This document shows, one piece after another, positions 1 through 10,801 of a DNA stretch of 64,000 nucleotides; positions within the stretch are counted from its first letter, which is position 1, and each line of letters starts with the position of its first letter. The notes under the pieces were generated by a model that did not search any database, was not told the origin of the DNA, and saw nothing but the letters and a program-made list of their open reading frames with translations. Where the stretch lies: positions 133,624,573 through 133,688,572 of the forward strand of contig CM035806.1 in assembly GCA_020466095.1 (NCBI GenBank), read 5' to 3'. A program made the translations under genes and the position numbers. Source of the stretch: Chlorops oryzae (lineage: Eukaryota; Arthropoda; Insecta; Diptera; Chloropidae).

Positions 1-1730
1 CGAATATCATAATTTAATGCAGTGGAGGCAGATTATCAAACTTTTACATCGAAAATGATGGCTGGCTTTCTTAATTTCAATAGATAAAGCTCGTAAACGC
101 TCCGTTGTGCTCAGTCTTTTAGTTAATAAAAAAAAAAACGACAATTTACTTGTGATTTTCTCAAGAAAGTCAATTTTTATGTCAAAAATCATGGTAAAAA
201 TGTTTGAATATTTGGAGAGAGAAAACCATTGCATATGTTAAGGCTATTTGTAAGACTCCATTGTTAAAGAAATATTCTTCTTCTTCTTGTGTTTTTAAAT
301 GTCCCTGCCTATTATCTCGGGGATCGCATTGTTATGAAAATGATAACTGAATAAATCGATGCTGCAATTCGAAATGAAAATTTGCATGGATCCATGAGAG
401 GTACGGTCAGATTTGATCCATTTTTTGCACACGTTTATTTTTTTAGCATTGACAACAATCTGAAAAGGTTTAATTTTAGGTTGGTTGAGTTTTAGTCCTA
501 CCCGAGCAGGGGTCTATGGAGGGTACCCCAAGGGGTGGATGAATTTGAATGAAATATCGTTTATTCCATTATTCGACAATTATACTATTTATACTGAATT
601 TCGTTGCGATAGGACCACGCCTTCTATTGTTTTCCCCCAAGATGTATGGAGCGATTCCACTGTGGAACGTACGGACGGTTCGCTGTAATTAGATTTTCAT
701 TATTAATTTTTATGACACTTCCGAGCGTTCATTACACTTCTCGAAGGTGTGCCATCAAATGTTCGAGCAAACCTGAATGTATATATGTATGCATGTTCGT
801 CTGCGGACACACACAACGTTAATGAAATCTGTTACACTGTGTATGCGCGTGTCCAAATGCGTGCGTATGCATATTTGTTAGTCAACAGTCGTTAGGTGTA
901 AGCAAGCGTATATTTAAGCTTTTATACCTTCGTACTTAAATGCGAGCGACTAAAAATTCCGTAGAAATTCTCCATTTGAATGATGGGGGGGCATTTTAAT
1001 TCAGCTCTTATTTCAAAAGAATATTCGTTGGCACATTGTAAAAATCTTGAAACGGTTCCATTTAATTGAAGTTCCTTTTATGCGTGAATCCTTTGGTCAC
1101 TCTCTGCATTCGCATCTGAATATTATCAGATCCTTGCAGTGTCATTTAATAGCATAGGCATAGGCATACATACACCAATTGGATTTCCAAAAATGAATAC
1201 TCATCGTATTAAATATGGCCAAAAGCGGCCATGCTCGAACAAAGTAGATGTGTAAAAGTGATGGGAAAAGTCTATGATATCCCCTCGCTTAGGAATGTTC
1301 AAATGATCAATCCGGAGAGCATAAATTTTGCAACTGGGTTTTGATGCCCTTATTTCCCACATATTTCGAACTCATTTCGGACTTATGTTTTCGACCAATT
1401 CCATTAGCTTTCGCATTGATGCCGTTATGACAGCGAAAGATTAAGCCATATTTGATAACACTAGTTTACAAATAATAGATTTTCATTTTTTTTAAAGGAC
1501 ATCTGAATGCACTTTTGTCATGGACTCTTGCCTTCTAAATACGAAAACACTATTTACAGTAGTTTTTATGGAAACGTTTCTTTTATGTTGATTTTTAAAA
1601 AGAAAGAAAATTTTTTTTAAGAAGGTATTCGAACATAAACAAATTATCCGCTGAACCCCACATTTTGACGCCGCATTTAATTATCTGTAACCTCAATTAT
1701 TGGAGTTTTTGTTAATTTCCTTTCAACAAC
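1..1730. other. intergenic sequence, no gene recognised
   Basis: Only AT-rich sequence with a short ACACAC/TATG patch near 780-860. No coding, RNA or inverted-repeat signal I can support. Confidence 0.4.
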
Positions 1731-1734
1731 ATAC

Positions 1735-2156
1735 CTACACTGTTAAAAATATTTCCTTCTATTATAGTAGGAAACAGGTTACCTTCTATTATAAACGTAA
1801 GTTTACACACCAAATAAATTTTCAACCTCAAATGTGTAAAATTATGCATTAGATGTGAATTAAAAGAAACCTTCCCTGTGTATTTTAAACATACATTATG
1901 TATAATTATCCCTTTTTCCCGCAAAATTAAACATTCATAATAATAAAATTACAAAAGGTGTGTAAAATTAGTATTTTTATAGTAAACCTAAACATTCATT
2001 GATTAAATGTACGCATTTTATGTAAATATGCATTACGCATGTGCAAAATTACACAAAAATTACCATTTACACATTTTTGGCACAAAAGTAAACATATTTT
2101 GGGGTAAATTTACAGTATTTATAAACGTAATTTTACTTCCATTTTTTAGAGTGTAT
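1735..2156. mobile_element. possible non-autonomous element with weak inverted ends
   Basis: The ends TACACTGTTAAAAAT and, inverted, TACACTCTAAAAAATGG are similar, and the interior repeats TTATAAACGTAA and GTGTAAAATTA several times. No target duplication is clear, so this is tentative. Confidence 0.35.
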
Positions 2157-2462
2157 TCCAAAAAGTATAAGCTGCAAGAAAATTGTAATGAAAAAATGTA
2201 ATCGGTTGTTTTTGTTTAATTTTAAATTAGAATACCTTACCCGTCAAGTTCAATATTTGCGATGTTCATATTATTTTAAACTACAGTCGCTTCTCGATAA
2301 TTTGACAATTATTAATTTGAATCTTCGGATAATCTGATTTTTTCTTGATGGGCTAGTTTTTTTTTTATTTTCTGTGTTAAATACACATTTAAATTTTACG
2401 AATCAATCAACATTCATCAATGTTTTAAAAACTTTCATAAGATTGTGGAGGTTTATAACTGC

Positions 2463-3086
2463 ATATGGGGCATTCTTTTACAAATCGGACAAAATTAAGG
2501 GAAAAATGAATTGACCTTTTTTTAATTGAACAAATTTTCGTTTACAGCTTCTACATACGATACTTTTCAACATGTAGTACTAGATTTTCTCCAAAAAAAT
2601 TTTTTTACCGCAAACCGTTACCTTAAAGTTTTCAGAAAAATTGATTTTTGACGAAATCTTATTCTACTTAAAAGCTCATATCTTTGGATATACTTATCCG
2701 ATTCAAATCATTTTTTCGCCGTTTTATAGATAATTAAATGTGCTCCAATCTAGCGTTTAATGTTTTTTTTACATTTTTGTTAAAAATACCAAAAAACTGC
2801 AGTTGAGTCCTGCAAATGCAGTTTTGAAGGTGGTCCCCCAAATCAAATCAAAATTACAAAGTACCAGTCGGAGCGCTATAATTTTTTATTTAAAACAAAA
2901 TTTTTTCTAGAGTGGCGTTTTTAGTTGTTTCGAAGATATTAAAGGTTTTCCATGAATTTTTTATTGAGAAAATCTAGTACTACATGTTGAAAAGTATCGT
3001 ATGTAGAAGCTGTAAAAAAATTTTCAGAGGAATCGGAGACATGAAGTTAAATTTTTGTCCGATTTGTAAAAGAATGCCCCATATAC
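2463..3086. mobile_element. foldback element with ~135-bp inverted arms
   Basis: The arm at about 2463-2600 reappears inverted at about 2950-3086. Both share TATGGGGCATTCTTTTACAA at the tip and CTACATACGATACTTTTCAA near the loop side. The ~350-bp centre is AT-rich and lacks an ORF. It is a non-autonomous DNA transposon or foldback element. Confidence 0.75.
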
Positions 3087-3619
3087 TGAATTTAAACAAA
3101 TTTTACTTAACTCATATTATACCGGCAACTTTTGCTGCAAGTTGAGCTATGAAATTTAAGTTCTATTCATCCTTTTAGGGGAGGGAGGGGAAGGTCCCAA
3201 AATGACAAGTTATATTTCCTTATGAAATAATTATCTTAAAATTCCCATTTCAAAACCCATTCATCTTTAAGTACTATTGCTACTAAGCAGGAATATTAGA
3301 AAATGGCATAAAAATTGGTAGAATATGGGTTAATATAGTGTAAAAGCATTTTTTTATAATGAAAAAATGTTTTTTTTTTTAATAATATGTATATAAAATC
3401 TTCATATTGTGTGTGAAATAAAAAATTTTTGTCTTTATTTTGAAACTAACGAAAAATAATGAATTTTTTGTATACGATAGAAAAAATCGATAAAAAAATT
3501 TTTTTCCATGTTTCGATTTTTTGCTTTAAGAGAATTTGTTCAGGAAGCAGTCCTCGACCATATCCAAAAATAAAATTGGAGGTGCAAGGACCTCACGGTT
3601 AAAATGAGTCGAGGACCAC

Positions 3620-3905
3620 CGTGCCTAACCTTATGGGGGTAATCGGTGGAAGAGCACAAGTTCCGTCTTTTGAGCGTTGATTGAGAGCCCTACTGAGGTG
3701 GCCCAAGCATTACATCGTTCAGCGCCAACTTCATGAGGTCTCTCAATGTGCTGGTGCAGCGGCCTGCAACTAGGATTACAAAATCGTCTGCATTCGCAGT
3801 GGTATTCAGCCTCTTCTCGTTGAGTCTTATAAGTAGTCAGTTGACAAGTAAGTTCCACAGCAGTGGGGACAGTACTACGCCCTGTGGTGTACCCTGCTGG
3901 TATCT
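3620..3905 (-). pseudogene. dead LINE reverse-transcriptase fragment
   Basis: Read on the minus strand, GTPQGVVLSPLLWNLLVN is followed by a stop. After it comes ANADDFVILVAGR in the same frame, and after a frameshift WATSVGLSINAQKTELVLF. These are RT motifs of jockey/R1/I-group LINEs, with the catalytic YADD seen as NADD. Only ~95 codons remain, with no ends or target duplication, so it is a decayed fragment. Confidence 0.85.
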
Positions 3906-4191
3906 TTAATAATTGCAAAACTCGCCCAATCTGTCGCGATAAGTTTCGGGTTTTTGCAAAATTTGAATAGAACAGTTTTCTACACCTTCATAGTTTAGGG
4001 AACAATGGCATCCTATATCATAAGGGGCCTTTACACGTCCATTTTTGCCTGCAACCATGCACAGTGGTCGCTCCCATAGGCCAAAAATAAAAACAAATCG
4101 AAGTCGATATTCTTGTGAAATGAGTATCGTACCATCTCTAATATGAGTAAGGTAACGACCACTAACTTTTTATTGTGCAAATTTTATCCCT

Positions 4192-4336
4192 AAGGGGCTC
4201 GCTCCAGTTCAGACAGAAATGAAAAACTTCATATAAAAAAACGCTTCAGAAATGAATCAGAAATTTTCTGAAGTGTTTTTTTATATGAAGTTTTTCATTT
4301 CTGTTTCATTTCTAATAGAACTGGAGCGAGCCCCTT
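4192..4336. mobile_element. 145-bp palindromic MITE
   Basis: The tips GGGGCTCGCTCCAGTTC and its inverse enclose a near-perfect hairpin. The internal arms CATATAAAAAAACGCTTCAG and inverse also pair. No ORF is present. The superfamily is unresolved. Confidence 0.75.
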
Positions 4337-4750
4337 AAAGTACAAAATTGCGCTAGAAGTGGGAACACGTGTTAACAAATTTTTTCAGTTTGAGAAATTC
4401 CCGAACCGAACCCCGGTTCAAAGAAGTAAAAAACGGTTTTGCGAACCAATCCAAAAGTTCAAACACGGTTCGAACGGGCAAATTTTCCACACGGTTCACG
4501 TCCCTGATTATAACCATCTAAGATACATCAAAATTCAATGAACAGGTTGCACTCGTGACACCCGAAAATGCAAATGTCATAAAGCGTTTGGTTAATTTTA
4601 TCAGAAAATGGTAACAAGTATTTCTAATAACCTTAGCAGTAGGAATATGAGCGGTATTCACTATCCAGTGCATTTGGCCGTGCATTTGAGCATGAGCAAA
4701 ATATTTATGCTTTTTTGCTCTTTACACTAACAAAATGTACACGTATGCAT

Positions 4751-5483
4751 TAGTGATGTAACGAATGTCAATTTTTAGCATTCGCGAATGCGAATGCGAA
4801 TGCCTACTCATATTCGCGAATGCGAATGCGAATATTCAGTTTTGAATCTATATCTCAAATTTGGCACACATCACCAAATCAATTCATTTATTTATATAGC
4901 GCACCAACTTTGGAAAAAAATAAATCATTCATAAGTAAAAGAAATTACACATTTCGATGTTAAATTTCAAAGTGTTAAAAAAAAAACAGTCACATGACAA
5001 CAACAAAACTAATCCGACGATTTCGTGCAAGCATAACGCCCCTGCGCAATACGCAATGTTATTGTCGTTTTTCGTTTAGCAGCCCTCAGACGGTCGTTCT
5101 TGTATGAAAATTTATGTGAAGGAACTTAAAGGTATTCCAAATGCGTTTAATTCAGGGATCGGCAAAATTGAAAATGCAAGTGTGTGTGAGAGAGCAGAGC
5201 GGCTACTAAAAATAGTCGAAAATAGACAAAAAATGCTGAAACTAGCTAAAAATAAAAGCTATAAGTAGCATAAAAGAGCTGAACGGTAGCACATAAAAAA
5301 TTCTTTAAATGCTAAAATATTGGCTTTTAAATTTAAATTTAAAAAATCGATTAAAGTTTGCATTTTTTGTCAATTTTCTGCTAATTATATATTCGCAAAA
5401 TATTCGCAACATTTTGCGAATGCGAATGTGAAAAAACATGCGAATATTCGCGAATGCGAATGCGAATATTCGTTACATCACTA
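4751..5483. mobile_element. hAT-type MITE with 8-bp target duplication
   Basis: The terminal repeat TAGTGATGTAACGAAT is perfectly inverted at the other end, and both sides are flanked by the identical 8-mer GTATGCAT (4743-4750, 5484-5491), diagnostic of hAT. Subterminal regions hold clusters of the hexamer GCGAAT on both sides. No transposase remains. A related copy lies at 24134-24491. Confidence 0.9.
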
Positions 5484-5650
5484 GTATGCATATGCTCCGA
5501 TTTTGCACAAATGCTCCGCATAAACCTAGTGCAAAAATCAGTTTCGTGCATGTGCACAACTTTTCAGCTGTCTTAGGGATGCTGGGTAAATATCGATTTT
5601 TGACGATTATCGTTGTTCAAAGTTTAAACATCTTTATTGTTTTATAATAT

Positions 5651-5783
5651 GGGTCCTCATGCAACACATTTACACCGTGTAAACTGAGTGAAGTAAGTAA
5701 AACTGTCAAAATTGCATACAAAATTTGACAGTTTTACGAACTTCACTCAGCTTACACGGTGTAAATGCGTTGCATGAGGACCC
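5651..5783. mobile_element. 133-bp hairpin element
   Basis: GGGTCCTCATGCAACACATT at one end is mirrored at the other, and the palindrome continues nearly to the centre (AAACTGTCAAAATT / inverse). Target duplication is not clear. Confidence 0.75.
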
Positions 5784-5828
5784 TTAATGTTGAGAGTTAC
5801 AACACTTTCGGAGTAAATGAACCATTAG

Positions 5829-6110
5829 AGGCCATTTACACGTCAAGACATTTCGATAACGAAACACACTTTTTGTTGGCTAGGGACGCACGGGGATGTG
5901 GTATGGTAGCGTTTTTCTCTCTTCCGCCTGCCTCCCTTGCCAACGAAAATTTGTTTCATTATCGAAATGTCTTAACGCGAGAGATTTCGATAATGAAACA
6001 CAGTTTTCGTGGGCTAAGGACACGTGCGGATCTGGCATGGGAGCTTTTTTCCCCTCTTCCCCCAGCGTCCCTTCCCGACGAAATTCTGTTTCATTATCGA
6101 AATGTCTTAA
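5829..6110. mobile_element. two tandem copies of a MITE with GACATTTCGATAAYGAAAC ends
   Basis: The first unit (about 5829-5982) begins GGCCATTTACACGTCAAGAC and ends with TTTCATTATCGAAATGTCTT. A second, diverged unit (about 5983-6110) repeats the same ends and the CT-rich centre. A third, 5'-incomplete copy is at 32840-32990. The outer end is cut by the PIF/Harbinger insertion at 6111. Confidence 0.75.
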
Positions 6111-6274
6111 GGGGCTGTCCATTAATTACGTAAGGGCGATTTTGACCATATTTGACCCCCCCTCCCCCACGTAAGCATACATTAGTATAAATCAGACACC
6201 CTTTATAAGCAGGCGTAAGATTTTTCGAACCCCCTCCCCCCCCTTTTATGCTTACGTAATTAATGGACAGCCCC
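6111..6274. mobile_element. 164-bp PIF/Harbinger MITE
   Basis: The ends GGGGCTGTCCATTAATTACG and its inverse are flanked by TAA on both sides (6108-6110, 6275-6277), as expected of PIF/Harbinger. The inside is C-rich (CCCCTCCCCC). A one-ended relative lies at 8771-8793. Confidence 0.88.
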
Positions 6275-6299
6275 TAACATATAAATAGCGTGACACAAA

Positions 6300-6352
6300 A
6301 AAATTATTGAACCTATGTCACCTGCTGGGGACACTGGGCGTTGAAGAGTTAA
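6300..6352. mobile_element. end fragment of a piggyBac-like MITE
   Basis: It resembles, inverted, the end of the elements at 35181 and 60800 (CACCTGC...CCCAGTG...GAAGAG then TTAA). The other end is missing. Confidence 0.5.
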
Positions 6353-6535
6353 CCGATTGTGCATTCTTGGTAATGTGCAATTTACGTCCGGTCCCTTGAG
6401 TTTCAAATTATCGAGAGTCGACTGTATTAGAATAAAGTTTGTGAAATTTCTTCACACATGTATAAGCGTGCAGAAGCAATCAAGGCAAACTTTTCTTGCT
6501 AATAGTTTCATTGGTTAGTGAAGTCGGTGTAATAA

Positions 6536-6657
6536 TAGTGGTATTCAAGCAACAGTGCAAATCGCAGTGTGCAATATTTGCACTTGTCAAATTGCGTACA
6601 AAAAAAGCAGTGCAAATATTGCACACTGCGATTTGCACTGTTGCTTGAATACCACTA
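6536..6657. mobile_element. 122-bp hairpin MITE (TAGTGGTATTCAAGC ends)
   Basis: TAGTGGTATTCAAGCAACAG is perfectly mirrored at the other end, and the arms extend through CAATATTTGCAC. It lies just past the mRpL17 poly(A) signal. The same family occurs at 53964-54212. Confidence 0.82.
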
Positions 6658-6677
6658 ATATATTGTTTTCTTCAACA

Positions 6678-6683
6678 TTTATT
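6678..6683 (-). promoter_or_regulatory. candidate poly(A) signal of mRpL17
   Basis: On the minus strand this reads AATAAA, 168 nt after the mRpL17 stop, and is the nearest canonical hexamer I found. A 122-bp hairpin MITE lies immediately beyond it. No transcript evidence is available. Confidence 0.35.
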
Positions 6684-6850
6684 CATCAAATTGCAACTGG
6701 TAGCACCTAAGGCACATTAGATGCCATTGAATGTGTATCGCGTCGTTCCTAAAACGAGAACTTGTATCTACATTTATGACAGTCTGAACTAATTAGCATA
6801 ATTTATAAGAGCTATTAGAATTTAAAAATGAATCCAAATGCACTCTACTT

Positions 6851-7294
6851 CTATAGAGTTGTGTCCTTCGTTTCGCTTGATGATGAACTGGAGTCGGCTG
6901 CTGGTATTTCTGGTGTCTTTGGTACTTCTTGTGCTTGGGTAACCTTAGATTCAGTCGCTATTTTATTTGCTATTTCCGCTAGCTTCTCACGTCGATAATC
7001 TTTACGTGCCTCGTCCAATAGGATATTGTGAATGAAGTTGCGGTTTTGTGTAAAATCCGGCAATAGAGGCGGATAGGGATTTCCACGAAGCTCCAAAACA
7101 GATCTCTTATAATAAATGCCAGGATAATGACGCGGCGCTTTAAGCATTCGCGTATAAGAGACATTGTAGTCTTCAAATCGCGGTACCAAAACCTTAAACA
7201 ATTTATGCACAAGCTGCTTTTCAAGAAGCCAAAAATCAGCCAGTTCCATAGTTGCTTTATGTCGATCACCATGCCTTATAGCATCTGATATTAA
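6851..7294 (-). CDS. mRpL17: mRpL17 exon 2
   Basis: This exon holds 147 codons plus a TAG stop. It begins LISDAIRHGDRHKATMELAD after a TTTAG acceptor and continues the reading frame of exon 1 exactly. The tail is Ser-rich (six Ser in a row near the end). Confidence 0.95.
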   Translation of the reverse strand, partial: LISDAIRHGDRHKATMELADFWLLEKQLVHKLFKVLVPRFEDYNVSYTRMLKAPRHYPGIYYKRSVLELRGNPYPPLLPDFTQNRNFIHNILLDEARKDYRREKLAEIANKIATESKVTQAQEVPKTPEIPAADSSSSSSETKDTTL

Positions 7295-7544
7295 CTAAAG
7301 AACAAACTTTGTTCAAATATGCAAATCTTGACGTATCGCCACTTACCAGTTCGGCATATCCTCGAGCCTCGTCAGCACGATTGTAAAATAGCTCAATTCT
7401 TTCATGTTTAACAAGAGCAGTAACTGTTTTTCGCAACTTCAGTAAACGGCCTTCTGGACCATCGGGATTTTTTAAATGGCGAGGTCTCGGTTGAATTGCA
7501 ATACGTAATTGCGACATCAATTTATTTACTTCAGCCTGATTCAT
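6851..7544 (-). CDS. mRpL17: mitochondrial ribosomal protein bL17m, two-exon gene
   Basis: This gene encodes bL17m, a protein of the mitochondrial large ribosomal subunit that acts in the matrix. The ATG is at 7544 and begins MNQAEVNKLMSQLRIA. The first exon ends with codon CTG before a GTAAGT donor, and the second starts after a TTTAG acceptor; both junctions are phase 0. The spliced product is 213 aa. The L17 signature is visible as GPEGRLLKLRKTVTALVKHE (about residues 30-49) and ERIELFYNRADEARGYAELL, followed by the insect-specific ELADFWLLEKQLVHKLFKVL block. The C-terminal ~30 residues are a Ser/Pro/Glu tail that varies in this family. The match to the Drosophila protein is recalled from knowledge of the family, not searched. 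It lies on the same strand as msn, about 12 kb downstream of the msn stop. I see no unusual residues or frameshifts. Confidence 0.97.
7347..7544 (-). CDS. mRpL17: mRpL17 exon 1
   Basis: This exon holds 66 codons from the ATG to a phase-0 GTAAGT donor. It carries the conserved N-terminal RLLKLRKTVTALVKHERIE core of L17. The ATG is the first in the frame and lies only ~55 bp from a CAGTGTTGCCA repeat end upstream. Confidence 0.95.
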
Positions 7545-7598
7545 TTCTGTTCACCAAGAATTCCGACAACTCTTGTTTACGTAAATGTGGGCTCCTGC

Positions 7599-8876
7599 CA
7601 GTGTTGCCAGACCAGTTATGTAAAATTCTGCTAGGGAGCGCTTCAGTTTCCGCTAGATTCCGCGGTTAATTCAAACATGACGGTTATCTTTTAGAATAAA
7701 AAGTCCAGTTTTCTCAAAAAAAAAAAAGAAAAAAAAATAGATCAGGATACGATATATGTATGTATTTCTTTGTCAAATAATTTTAATAATTTTGCAAGGT
7801 GTATTTAAAAAGGTACATCCCAAGGTGCATTTAACAAGGTGTAGGCAATTCGGCAACAACTACAACTCGAACAAAAACAACATAGAATCGGCATTGTCAA
7901 ACGAAACGGGAATGTCAAAATCGGCTTAGTTATAATTGAACAAAAACTTTGAATTTCAAAAATCGGCTTAGTTATAAGCAGAGTGAATAAATGCTTGTTT
8001 TTGCATACGTCATACTATTTTTGCATATTTTAGCAGTGCGAGCTATTTTCTTGCCAAAAACTATTTTTTGTGCATATTTCCCATATTTTTGGTTAATAGT
8101 ACTATTTTAAAAGCCTTTTCCTACCTAATTTCCGAAAAAACTCAACACTGTCAACACTGTCTGCTATTTTTATTTCTGCTTCATTGCTTTCCTTTGTCAA
8201 GGACTCTTCTAAGCGCTGTGTCCAATGCTTGCGTATACGTTCGATCGCGTATTTACGTTGGAGTGGGTTTTCAAATTTGGCCCCCTTACCATTTCAGACG
8301 TTGAACGTTCTTTTTCATTGTATAAAAACCTTTTATGAGAGAAACGCCAACATTTTTTGTTTGAAAATGTAAAACAACATCTAGTCATATATTTTAATAA
8401 CTCCGCTGAATAAAAAATAAATTTTAACTGCATATTTTTCGGACTATTTTCCTTGGTTTTTCGAGCTTTTTATAGCGCTTATTTTCGGGTTTTTTTCGGG
8501 CTTTTTTTACTCACTCTGGTTATAAGTGAACAAAAATTTGAAAAATGTAAACAAACTAATTTTGAGAAGTGTTTTTTTTTTTTTAATTCGAGTTTCAGAA
8601 TTAAAAGTAACTTCAATGAAAAATCGAAGCAAGCACTAAAGTTTCGAAAAACTTTATTTGTCAAAAATGAATAAGAACAAGCATGAATATCTATTGCATA
8701 CACCTTTTTAAATACACCTTGGGTGCCAACCTCCCCCGTCACAAGAAAGCTTATCGCCCCTCTCTTCAGCTTACGTAATTAATGGACGGCCCCAACCACA
8801 ATAATGATTTTTTTCCGCTGCCCAATTTTAAAATCTGCTAGACCTAGCGGAAAATCTGCTGATCTGGCATCACTAC
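7599..8876. mobile_element. possible composite element with CAGTGTTGCCAGA ends
   Basis: CAGTGTTGCCAGACCAG at 7599 is matched, inverted, by TAGTGATGCCAGATCAG at 8860-8876, and both ends carry TCTGCTAG/CCGCTAG motifs. The interior includes a one-ended PIF/Harbinger remnant at 8771-8793. The pairing of these ends as one element is inferred. Confidence 0.4.
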
Positions 8877-8898
8877 TAGTACATATATCGTTTTCTTA

Positions 8899-9278
8899 TA
8901 CTACGTTTATGCGTCAGCTATACGCAAATAAAAATAATTCGCAAATAGTTAACTCACTGTTTATACGGCAGTTCAAATACGCAAATAGCGAAACTTTTCA
9001 GTGCTGCCCGACTAAAAAATACAATTGCGTGGCAACATATTCGTTTGTCGGAAGCCTATGTTTTGCATGGGTTAGTTATACCATATCGTAGAAAATAGGA
9101 AAATCGTCAAAAATAAGTGGCAGCACCTTGAGCTTTATTTGCAAATAGCTTCGTTATTCAAGACTTATTTTCGCGACTTGCTTATTTGCAAATAAGAATT
9201 CAACTCAGCGTTTATGTGGGGAAATTTGCTGTTTGCAATATTTTTATTTGCAAATAAGGCATACGCATAAACGTAGTA
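8899..9278. mobile_element. PIF/Harbinger-type MITE, TTA target site
   Basis: The perfect 16-bp terminal repeat TACTACGTTTATGCGT is flanked by TTA on both sides (896-898 and 279-281 of the respective kb). The interior repeats GCAAATA many times. No coding sequence is present. Confidence 0.8.
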
Positions 9279-9328
9279 TTAGTCGAGAACCAGACACACG
9301 AACAAATGTTCTGAAACAACTACGCGCG

Positions 9329-10008
9329 GTATAGACACGTCAAATGTTGTATCAACTTTGAGCGCGTGTTAATAGGTACCAACTTGAATTTGATTATAAA
9401 CATGTCGTACGATATTCATTTTTTTTTTTAGCGAATTTCGAGTGCAAAGGACATGCGCTATTGTTTTGGCTACCGGGTTAGTTTTGACAAAGCGTATTTT
9501 CCCGTCGGCAAAACCTAAATAAATTATGAGTGATGACTATATCCAGCGCCACTTCTTTCTAATGCCGAAATCCTTTTTAATTCCCTCCTGTAACAGGTTC
9601 GAAGATTATTAATAGTTTGCGTTAACTTTTTTTGTGGTCTCTAGATATTTTTCTTTGAGTTTAATTAAAAACGTTTCGTAGCTAGCGTTTTTTAAATTCC
9701 GATCACTATAATCTTTTGACTTAACGTTCCAAAAAGCCGACAAACTACGATAAACTTCTATTATTTCCAAAATAAAGTTTCCATTTTTTCAATTAATTTT
9801 TCGCTCTCCGTTCGATGTTCACTCGTTGAATTTCGCGCATTAATGAGGGTTGAACCAACATAGATATACAACTTCAGACACACCGTCTAACGTCGATACC
9901 TGTTTGACCAAAAATTCAAAGATTTTGATTTTCCGTCAGACATCGTAGGTGTACTATTTCTCACTAGCACACGCTCAAAGTTGATACAACATTTGACGTG
10001 TCTATACC
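9329..10008. mobile_element. 680-bp element with 37-bp terminal inverted repeats
   Basis: GGTATAGACACGTCAAATGT followed by TGTATCAACTTTGAGCG is exactly inverted at 9970-10008. The interior has no recognisable ORF. The target duplication is not obvious. Confidence 0.75.
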
Positions 10009-10050
10009 CCCTATAACGAATATTGGTTTCAAAAACCTGTAATCGTGTAA

Positions 10051-10193
10051 GTCGCCGTTCATATTAGGCGAAAAATCACCGGCGAAAAAAATGGTTTGTC
10101 GGCGAGTGACGCACGTGGAACAAAACCGTTCCCATACATCGCCAAATTTCCCTCGCCCTCACACCAATTTTTTCGCCTAATATGAAGGCCGAC
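10051..10193. mobile_element. 143-bp PIF/Harbinger MITE
   Basis: The ends GTCGCCGTTCATATTAGGCG and inverse (few mismatches) are flanked by TAA on both sides (10048-10050, 10194-10196). Confidence 0.82.
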
Positions 10194-10801
10194 TAAAAAT
10201 TGTCTCGGCGACATTTCGTACGGAAAACCTACGGATCTTGACTCGAATAACTCAGCTGCTCAAATTTCTAATTGTTGTGTGGAACGAGGTCACACTTTAC
10301 CACTATAAATATAAAAGTTTAAACCTCTTAATATGATGAATATAAATTTCGACGTGTCCCAGTAGGTCCGTTCTCTAACTAAAAAACTGGCGTGTTAGCC
10401 GGAATTTTATTTCGAAAACTGTTCAATCGAAAATCTAAAAACGTTTCTGGAAATATTTCTTAATACTTTTTTCATGTTTAGAAGGCTAAAGTCTGTAATA
10501 AAAGGGCATTTAGATGTCCTGTAAATAGAAAATGTTATTTGTAAGCCAGTGCAATTATGAGTAGGTACGTAAAGTGTCATTGATTTTAACGTACACAAGA
10601 GACCAAATTTCTCACTCTCTTCTTGGCAAAACGCGAAATTTTCAATTCAATTTTATGAAATTTTATTTTTGGCGAAATATTATCATCTTCATCCATTCCT
10701 GTCAAATAATTGATTCTACTGCATCTTTTCATAAATTTATTTTTTTTTTCTGACTGATATTAATTCAAGGCGAATTAATATTTTTACCTGAACTTAAGCT
10801 T

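Noticed and set aside
5765..6174. ORFs of 80-122 codons on both strands
   Set aside because: They run through tandem palindromic MITE units; mirrored peptides on both strands are explained by the inverted repeats.
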